In this document: positions 1-3,500 of the stretch, piece after piece
Numbering within the stretch: the stretch's first letter is position 1
Layout of the letters: every line of letters begins with the position of its first letter
Assembly (NCBI GenBank): GCA_964431205.1
Contig: CAYSIX010000243.1
Coordinates: 1-5,821 of the forward strand
DNA from: CAYSIX01 sp964431205
GTDB lineage: Bacteria; Planctomycetota; Phycisphaerae; Phycisphaerales; Phycisphaeraceae
DNA: 5,821 bases
Direction: 5' to 3'
Made by a program: the position numbers and the translations under genes
The notes under the pieces: generated by a model
What the model was told of the DNA's origin: nothing
Database searches by the model: none
The model's input: only the letters and a program-made list of their open reading frames with translations

Positions 1-165
1 TTCCTCGTCAAGGTGTATCCGCTGCAGTATGCCGACTCCACCACGCTGGCCCGGATTCTCCAGCAGACTGTTCGCGGCGGCGCCCGCGCCGGCGGCGCGC
101 AGCAGCCCCTGACCGTCACGCCAGAGCCGCGGCTCAACGCCGTCGTCGTCACCGGCTCGTCGACG
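1..165 (+). pseudogene. Secretin N-domain fragment, broken at both ends
   Basis: Frame 1 is open from the window edge and reads FLVKVYPLQYADSTTLARIL, a glycine/alanine/glutamine-rich loop, then LTVTPEPRLNAVVVTGS. This is the pattern of the small N domains of type II/III secretion and pilus secretins (GspD/PilQ family): a V-Y-x-L-x-Y-A strand and helix, a flexible loop, then a strand with N-x-L/V-V-V-x-G-S. In known secretins these domains form periplasmic rings below the outer-membrane pore. Codons here end mostly in G or C, as in the other genes of the window. The family pattern is lost just after the VVVTGS motif (about 157-168). The remaining frame-1 reading to the stop at 282 is arginine-rich and overlaps the TPR gene, so it is not coding. 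The gene start lies outside the window. Family assignment is from pattern recognition and moderately sure; which secretin it is cannot be said. Confidence 0.6.
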
Positions 166-839
166 CGCTGTTGCAGAAGCAGTCGAAGGAAGCCGAGGAA
201 GAGGCGATCAAGGTCCTCATGCAGGCGTGGGAGGAGTCGGGCCAGTACCGCTTCAAGATGCGCGTCGGCGACATCAAGATGAAGCAGATGTCGCGCGTGA
301 CGCGGGCGCTGGCCAACAAGGTCCGCGAGAAGCCGGACGACGACGCCGCACGTCAGAAGTACCAGGAAGCCCGCAAGCGCCAGCTCGCCTTCGAGCTCCA
401 GGAGTACACCGAACGCGTCAAGAACTACCCGACCGACCTCGCCCTGCGCTACGAGCTGGGCAAGCGGCTCTACCTCGCCGGGAAGACCGACGACGCCATC
501 GGCGCGTTCCAGCAGGCCAAGTCCGACCCCAAGCACCGCGCCTCGGCGCACGAGTACCTCGGCCGGTGCTACATGGACAAGGGCTGGCTCGACGAAGCGA
601 TCGAGACCCTCCGCGAAGGCGTCGAGGCTCATAAGCTCTCCGACGACCGCCAGGCCCTCGAGCTGCGCTACCTGCTGATGAACGCACTCGCTCAGTCCGC
701 CGAATCCGGCAAGAACCTCGAGCACGCCAAGGAAGCCCAGCAGCTCGGTTCGGCCATCCTGCGAACCGACATCAAGTTCCGCGATATCCAGGAACGCATG
801 AACACCATCCGCGAGCTGGTCACCCGTCTGCAGGGTTGA
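159..839 (+). CDS. TPR-repeat protein, N-terminus missing at a junction
   Basis: Frame 3 makes coding sense from about 159 (VDALLQKQSKEAEEEAIKVL) to the TGA at 837-839. A TTG at 171 would allow a 222-residue protein, but the helical coiled-coil pattern already runs upstream of it and no ribosome binding site is seen, so I read this as the C-terminal part of a longer gene. Counting from the TTG, residues 1-80 are charged and predicted helical. Residues 88-120 (ALRYELGKRLYLAGKTDDAI) and 122-154 (AHEYLGRCYMDKGWLDEAIE) are good tetratricopeptide repeats. Residues 163-200 form a weaker third repeat, followed by a C-terminal helix. TPR arrays are protein-binding scaffolds; no enzymatic residues are visible and the partner is unknown. 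Its relation to the preceding secretin fragment is uncertain because the frames do not match. kdsB begins 162 bases downstream with its own promoter-like sequence. Confidence 0.75.
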   Translation, partial: VDALLQKQSKEAEEEAIKVLMQAWEESGQYRFKMRVGDIKMKQMSRVTRALANKVREKPDDDAARQKYQEARKRQLAFELQEYTERVKNYPTDLALRYELGKRLYLAGKTDDAIGAFQQAKSDPKHRASAHEYLGRCYMDKGWLDEAIETLREGVEAHKLSDDRQALELRYLLMNALAQSAESGKNLEHAKEAQQLGSAILRTDIKFRDIQERMNTIRELVTRLQG

Positions 840-887
840 ACCGCGAAGCGGTCCGGCGGGGCAAGCGCTGACTGCGCGAACGGTCTG

Positions 888-921
888 CCCGCGGCCACAG
901 CCGCGGGGCCACGATTCGTGG
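888..921 (+). other. Two adjacent hairpins in the TPR-kdsB spacer
   Basis: CCCGCGGC (888-895) and GCCGCGGG (900-907) form a perfect 8-bp stem around a CACA loop. It is followed at once by CCACG-ATT-CGTGG (909-921). Neither hairpin is followed by a T run on either strand, so they are not canonical intrinsic terminators. They sit 49-82 bases after the TPR stop and 81 bases before the kdsB start, where a 3'-end-stabilising or Rho-assisted termination structure would be plausible. In GC-rich sequence, short perfect stems also arise by chance. Confidence 0.35.
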
Positions 922-987
922 ACGCCGCCGAACGCGTGCCTCTCCCGTCGCGCGCCACCCGCAACCGCTCGCTACGCGCCACCGCGT

Positions 988-993
988 TATATT
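988..993 (+). promoter_or_regulatory. -10 box for a leaderless kdsB transcript
   Basis: TATATT is the only AT-rich hexamer in the spacer and lies 8 bases before the GTG at 1002. With usual -10 to start-site spacing, transcription would begin at about 1000-1002, on or next to the start codon. No purine-rich ribosome binding site exists in between (the bases are GCAGCCCC). No good -35 match is seen around 965-970. Confidence 0.5.
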
Positions 994-1001
994 GCAGCCC
1001 C

Positions 1002-1778
1002 GTGAACGCACCGCCGCTCGCCGTCGCCATCATCCCCGCCCGGTACGCCTCGACGCGCTTCCCCGGCAAGCCCCTGGCCGCCGAGACCGGCAAGCCGCTG
1101 ATCCAGCACGTCGTCGAGCGCGTCCGCCGCGCCATTCGGGTCAGCCGCGTCCTCGTCGCCACCGACGATCGCCGCATCGCCGACGCCGTCGCCGCCTTCG
1201 GCGGACACGCCGTCATGACCCGCGACGATCACCCCAACGGCACCTGCCGCCTCGCCGAGGTCGCCGCCGGCCTCGAGCCCCGAGACGCCCAGCTCATCGT
1301 CAACGTCCAGGGCGACGAGCCCGAGATCGAGCCCGCCGTCATCGACCGCCTCGTCGACGCCCTCGCCGCCGACTTCGACGCCCCCATGGCCACCGTCGCC
1401 AGCCCCTTCGCCGACGACGAAGACCCCGACGACCCCCACATCGTCAAGGTCGTGCTCGATCAGCGCGGCCGCGCGCTCTACTTCTCCCGCTGCCCGATCC
1501 CCTTCGTTCGCCACGACGCCGCGCCTCCGCAACAAGCCGGCGAAGCGCCCGCGCACCTCAAGCACCTGGGCATCTACGCCTACCGCCGTGACTTCCTCCT
1601 GCGTTACCCCACGCTCCCGGCCACCCCGCTCGAGCAGACCGAACGCCTCGAACAGCTCCGCGCGCTCGAGCACGGCTACGCCATCGCCACCGTCGTCATG
1701 CCGGTGCGCCACCACGGGATCGACACCCCCGAGCAGTACGCCGCCTTCGTCGCGCGGTGTCGCGCGACGGCGACGTGA
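1002..1778 (+). CDS. kdsB: 3-deoxy-manno-octulosonate cytidylyltransferase (CMP-Kdo synthetase)
   Basis: The enzyme transfers CMP from CTP to Kdo, giving the CMP-Kdo used for the LPS inner core; it is cytosolic. The 258-residue product covers the usual family length (about 245-260). Visible motifs in order are IIPARYASTRFPGKPLA (residues 10-26, nucleotide-binding loop), VLVATDD (50-56), HPNGTCRLAEV (77-87), NVQGDEP (101-107, with the metal-binding Asp), VKVVLDQRGRALYFSR (148-163), HLGIYAYRRDFL (188-199), LPATPLEQTERLEQLRALE (205-223) and HHGIDTPEQY (237-246). I chose GTG at 1002 because the family motif begins a few residues later; the GTG at 918 would add 28 residues that match nothing in the family. 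There is no Shine-Dalgarno, and a -10-like box sits directly upstream. One oddity is that residue 82 is Cys where the family usually has Asp or Glu in S-G-T-(D/E)-R. The gene converges on the histone-like gene. Confidence 0.95.
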   Translation: MNAPPLAVAIIPARYASTRFPGKPLAAETGKPLIQHVVERVRRAIRVSRVLVATDDRRIADAVAAFGGHAVMTRDDHPNGTCRLAEVAAGLEPRDAQLIVNVQGDEPEIEPAVIDRLVDALAADFDAPMATVASPFADDEDPDDPHIVKVVLDQRGRALYFSRCPIPFVRHDAAPPQQAGEAPAHLKHLGIYAYRRDFLLRYPTLPATPLEQTERLEQLRALEHGYAIATVVMPVRHHGIDTPEQYAAFVARCRATAT

Positions 1779-1852
1779 TCCGTTGGCCGGAACCGGGCAG
1801 GCAATGCCTCGCGAACTTTTGCGCGGGCGTGGGTCGCGGGTTGAGCGTGTGA

Positions 1853-1892
1853 GCCACGTGGACGAAGGCGTCCGCGGGACGTGGCCCCGCGG
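1853..1892 (+). other. Interlocked inverted repeats (possible pseudoknot) after kdsB
   Basis: CCGCGGG (1872-1878) pairs with CCCGCGG (1886-1892), leaving a 7-base loop ACGTGGC (1879-1885). That whole loop is the exact complement of GCCACGT at 1853-1859, so the segment could form an H-type pseudoknot or switch between two hairpins. It lies in the kdsB 3' region. There is no T run, so it is not a canonical terminator. Pairing is seen directly; function is unknown. Confidence 0.35.
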
Positions 1893-1922
1893 CTCAGCAG
1901 GAAACGGCGCCTCACGGCGCGC

Positions 1923-1951
1923 AAAAAAAGCGCCGGCGGGTGGCCGGCGCT
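1923..1951 (-). terminator. Intrinsic terminator of the histone-like gene
   Basis: On the minus strand, AGCGCCGGC (1951-1943) and GCCGGCGCT (1937-1929) form a perfect 9-bp GC-rich stem around a 5-base loop. It is followed by an uninterrupted T run encoded by the A's at 1923-1928. It begins 29 bases after the stop codon of the minus-strand gene. On the plus strand the stem is not followed by T's, so it acts only for the minus-strand gene. Confidence 0.9.
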
Positions 1952-1979
1952 GAACGGGGCCTGGGGTTTGAACCGCCAA

Positions 1980-2586
1980 TCAGGCGGCGCGGCGGAAGCC
2001 GGTCTTGGCCGCGAAGGGGAACCCGGCGGCGTCGAACTCGGGCTGCCACTTGGGCGCGGCGGCGCGGACGGTCTTGCGCTTCCGCGCGGTGGTCGTCTTG
2101 CGGCTCTTGGCCGTCGTGGCCTTGCGNNNNNNNNNNNNNNNNNNNNNNNNNNNNNNNNNNNNNNNNNNNNNNNNNNNNNNNNNNNNNNNNNNNNNNNNNN
2201 NNNNNNNNNNNNNNNNNNNNNNNNNNGGCCTTGCTCTTGGCGGTCGTGGTCTTGCGACGACGCGCCTTGGCGGGCGAGGCCTTGCGGGCCTTGCTCTTGG
2301 CGGTCGTGGTCTTGCGACGACGCGCCTTGGCGGGCGAGGCCGATCGGCTCTTGGCCTTGGCGGTCGTGGTGGTCTTGCGACGGCGCGCCTTGGCGGGCGA
2401 GGCCTTGCGGGCCTTGGCACGCGTGGTGGTGGTCTTGCGGGTCTTGGCCTTGGGCCGCCGGGTGGTCTTGGCCCGGGTGGTGGTCCGCCGCTTGGCGGAG
2501 GTGCTGGTGCGGCGTTTGGGCGAAGCGCTCGATCGGCGCTTGGCCGTGCTCCGTGTCCGACGGGTGCTGGTGCGATTCGTAGCCAT
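1980..2586 (-). CDS. Histone H1-like lysine/arginine-rich repeat protein, interrupted by assembly gap
   Basis: The product starts MATNRTSTRRTRSTAKRRSS and continues as repeats of the type SPAKARRRKTTTAKSKARKA, almost wholly Lys, Arg, Ala, Thr, Ser and Pro. Such tails occur in bacterial H1-like proteins (chlamydial Hc2, AlgP-like proteins, planctomycete equivalents), which bind DNA without sequence specificity and condense the nucleoid; that role here is inferred. The start is ATG at 2586-2584, supported by AAGGAG (2598-2593) at 6-base spacing. Visible sequence is 120 codons before the gap and 48 residues plus stop after it, so the protein exceeds about 168 residues. Before the gap the code is in one frame and after it in another as drawn. 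Both flanks end on codon boundaries, so the true gap length must be a multiple of three. The C-terminus is different: a short non-repeat tail, KWQPEFDAAGFPFAAKTGF plus four residues. A strong terminator follows. Confidence 0.85.
2127..2226. other. Assembly gap of exactly 100 N
   Basis: Exactly 100 N is a placeholder for a gap of unknown size. It interrupts the tandem-repeat part of the histone-like gene, where short reads cannot be placed. The bases just after the gap in coding direction (CGCAAGGCC) match what follows AAGGCC in the adjacent 60-bp unit, so the missing length is probably a whole number of repeat units. Confidence 0.9.
2227..2409 (-). repeat. 60-bp tandem repeats coding 20-residue basic units
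   Basis: Units at 2227-2286 and 2287-2346 are identical over 54 of 60 bases, differing only in the last six (CTTGCG against CGATCG). A third unit, 2347-2409, is 63 bp and diverged, coding one extra Thr. Each unit codes a variant of SPAKARRRKTTTAKSKARKA. Near-identity at the DNA level in the two units next to the gap suggests recent duplication and that further copies are hidden in the gap. Confidence 0.9.
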
Positions 2587-2592
2587 GGCTTG

Positions 2593-2598
2593 CTCCTT
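2593..2598 (-). promoter_or_regulatory. Ribosome binding site of the histone-like gene
   Basis: AAGGAG on the minus strand lies 6 bases before ATG at 2586. It decides the start against the in-frame upstream codon at 2643, and is a full-strength site, unlike kdsB, which has none. Confidence 0.85.
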
Positions 2599-2614
2599 AG
2601 ATACCGTCCGGTCT

Positions 2615-2624
2615 GGTGGCCACC
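2615..2624. promoter_or_regulatory. Perfect 10-bp palindrome, possible operator
   Basis: GGTGGCCACC lies 28 bases upstream of the histone-like start codon and just before its ribosome binding site. It could be a binding site for a dimeric regulator or a short hairpin in the leader. Only symmetry and position support this. Confidence 0.25.
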
Positions 2625-2935
2625 TGCGCACCGTCGAAGTCACCAGCTCCGGCGCAAGTAGCCGTAAACGATTGGTTTCGTGTATCGGCAGCGGATGGGC
2701 ACGCGTTGAATAAAGCTTGAGGACTCACGCGGAAAAAACCGGTTATCGGATGCGAAACGGCAAAAAACGTGCCCTGGCGCGGCCGGGGACGTGAAAGACA
2801 AGGCGCCGGCCACGGGATTCGTCAACGGACATGCAAAGGATCGCTGGCGGATGATCCGGCGGACGGCGTGGCGTCGGGGGTGCGACCGGGCGGTGTCCGG
2901 GTGTGTCGTTCGGGCGTGTGATCCACGGGTGTGCT

Positions 2936-2992
2936 CCGGTGCTTCGCTGCCGTTCAGGCCTCGGCTTGGGGGTCGTGCGATCCGAGCCCGAG
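2936..2992 (+). repeat. Dispersed repeat, copy 1 (intergenic, long form)
   Basis: It starts CCGGTGCTTCGCT and continues to CCTCGGCTTGG (core 2941-2969, one base longer than the other copies). It then shares with copy 2 a right half ending CCGAGCCCGAG. CTCGG (2960-2964) can pair with CCGAG (2982-2986). It lies upstream of the small coiled-coil gene. Confidence 0.6.
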
Positions 2993-3015
2993 ATATCGGA
3001 GCGGGGGGTCGGGCG

Positions 3016-3051
3016 ATCGGAAAGTGGCAGAGCGTGGGTTCGTTTTCCGAT
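3016..3051 (+). promoter_or_regulatory. 12-bp hairpin in the leader of the small coiled-coil gene
   Basis: ATCGGAAA (3016-3023) and TTTCCGAT (3044-3051) are perfect inverted repeats. The stem extends inward by four more pairs (3024-3027 with 3040-3043), three of them G-U wobbles that exist only in plus-strand RNA. The loop is 12 bases. It lies 39 bases before the ribosome binding site. Without a T run it is not a terminator. It may be a leader structure or, at the DNA level, an operator. Confidence 0.45.
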
Positions 3052-3090
3052 ACGACGGGGGCCGGCGGGACGTGGACCCGATGACGTCGT

Positions 3091-3096
3091 GGGAGG
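3091..3096 (+). promoter_or_regulatory. Ribosome binding site deciding the start at 3104
   Basis: GGGAGG is 1 base from the ATG at 3098 and 7 bases from the ATG at 3104. Only the second spacing is workable, so the start is placed at 3104. Confidence 0.75.
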
Positions 3097-3103
3097 CATG
3101 ACC

Positions 3104-3358
3104 ATGGTCGAGCCAAAGGACGTGAAGCAGTTGCAGGCGGAGCTGGAGGCGTTGCGGGCGAACCTGGCGTCGAGCCGGGAATCGCTGCGGGAGGAGCTGG
3201 ACGGCCTGATCGAACGAAGCGGCCAGATGCGTGAGCGGTCGGCCGGCGGCAAGTTCGAGCCCGCGGTGACGGTGATTCACGAGCTGCTGCTGAGCCTTCG
3301 CCGGGGCATCGAGGCACAGCAGCGGATGGCGAAGCAGGCGGCGAACCTGACCATGTGA
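3104..3358 (+). CDS. Small two-helix coiled-coil protein, unknown function
   Basis: The gene codes an 84-residue protein that I do not recognise. Residues 5-45 (VKQLQAELEALRANLASSRE onward) form a charged amphipathic helix with leucines in heptad spacing. A break at GGKFEP (48-53) follows, then a second helix at 54-80 (VIHELLLSLRRGIEAQQRMA). There is no signal peptide, membrane segment, cysteine or metal motif, so it is probably a cytoplasmic oligomer or adaptor. The start at 3104 is set by GGGAGG with 7-base spacing. G/C-ending codons and a good ribosome binding site argue that it is real. It is transcribed alone: divergent from the histone-like gene and convergent with the OstA-like gene, with a dispersed repeat copy on either side. 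The name xseB (small exonuclease VII subunit) was considered because of size and helicity, but no family motif supports it. Confidence 0.75.
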   Translation: MVEPKDVKQLQAELEALRANLASSRESLREELDGLIERSGQMRERSAGGKFEPAVTVIHELLLSLRRGIEAQQRMAKQAANLTM

Positions 3359-3392
3359 CCGACGCCGGGCCGTCCCTCTGCGGATGTGGGCC

Positions 3393-3450
3393 CCGGGGCT
3401 TCGCTGCGCTCCAGCCTCGGCTTGGTGATCGCGCAAAGCCGAGCCCTGAG
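3393..3450 (+). repeat. Dispersed repeat, copy 2 (intergenic, long form)
   Basis: The core at 3398-3425 begins GCTTCGCTGCGCTCC and ends CTCGGCTTGG, preceded by CCGGG. Two mutually exclusive hairpins share bases 3416-3420: CCGGGGCT (3393-3400) with AGCCTCGG (3413-3420, one G-U pair), and CTCGGCTT (3416-3423) with AAGCCGAG (3436-3443, perfect 8 bp). It fills most of the 142-base space between two convergent stop codons, so it could help separate the two transcripts, though no T run follows on either side. Confidence 0.7.
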
Positions 3451-3500
3451 CGGCGGCGAAGGGCCGGAACCGGAACCCGGCTGGATGGGCAAGCACGTCG

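Larger units (their letters stand above)
2587..3103. other. Divergent intergenic region
   Basis: These 517 bases separate the start codons of the histone-like gene (-) and the small coiled-coil gene (+). Readings open in several frames here are arginine-rich or lack a ribosome binding site and family pattern, so I call no gene. Positions 2660-2770 are AT-richer than the surroundings, including GCTTTATTCAAC and GGTTTTTTCC on the minus strand, and are the likeliest place for the promoter of the histone-like gene. No convincing -35/-10 pair could be picked. The region also holds a perfect palindrome (2615-2624), four CGGG(C/T)GTG-like words (2887-2933), a dispersed repeat copy (2936-2992) and a leader hairpin (3016-3051). 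Confidence 0.6.

Noticed and set aside
918..1001. GTG at 918 as kdsB start
   Set aside because: It would add 28 residues not seen in KdsB and start upstream of the likely promoter box at 988-993.
987..1979. 330-residue minus-strand open frame over kdsB
   Set aside because: It is a mirror of the kdsB codons (long Val/Gly/Asp runs), while kdsB motifs are unambiguous on the plus strand.
1953..1979. GGTTTGAACC resembling a tRNA T-loop
   Set aside because: No acceptor, D or anticodon arms can be built around it; it lies between the histone-like stop and its terminator.
2227..2409. 60-bp repeats as a CRISPR array
   Set aside because: The units are contiguous without spacers and code in-frame basic peptide repeats.
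2731..2749. CCGATAACCGGTTTTTTCC on the minus strand as a terminator
   Set aside because: The stem before the T run is only about three pairs, and no minus-strand gene ends just upstream.
2791..3103. Short plus-strand frames in the divergent region, including a 67-codon upstream extension of the small coiled-coil gene from 2903
   Set aside because: They contain the dispersed repeat and leader hairpin, have no ribosome binding site and an Arg/Gly-rich composition; the real start is set by GGGAGG before 3104.
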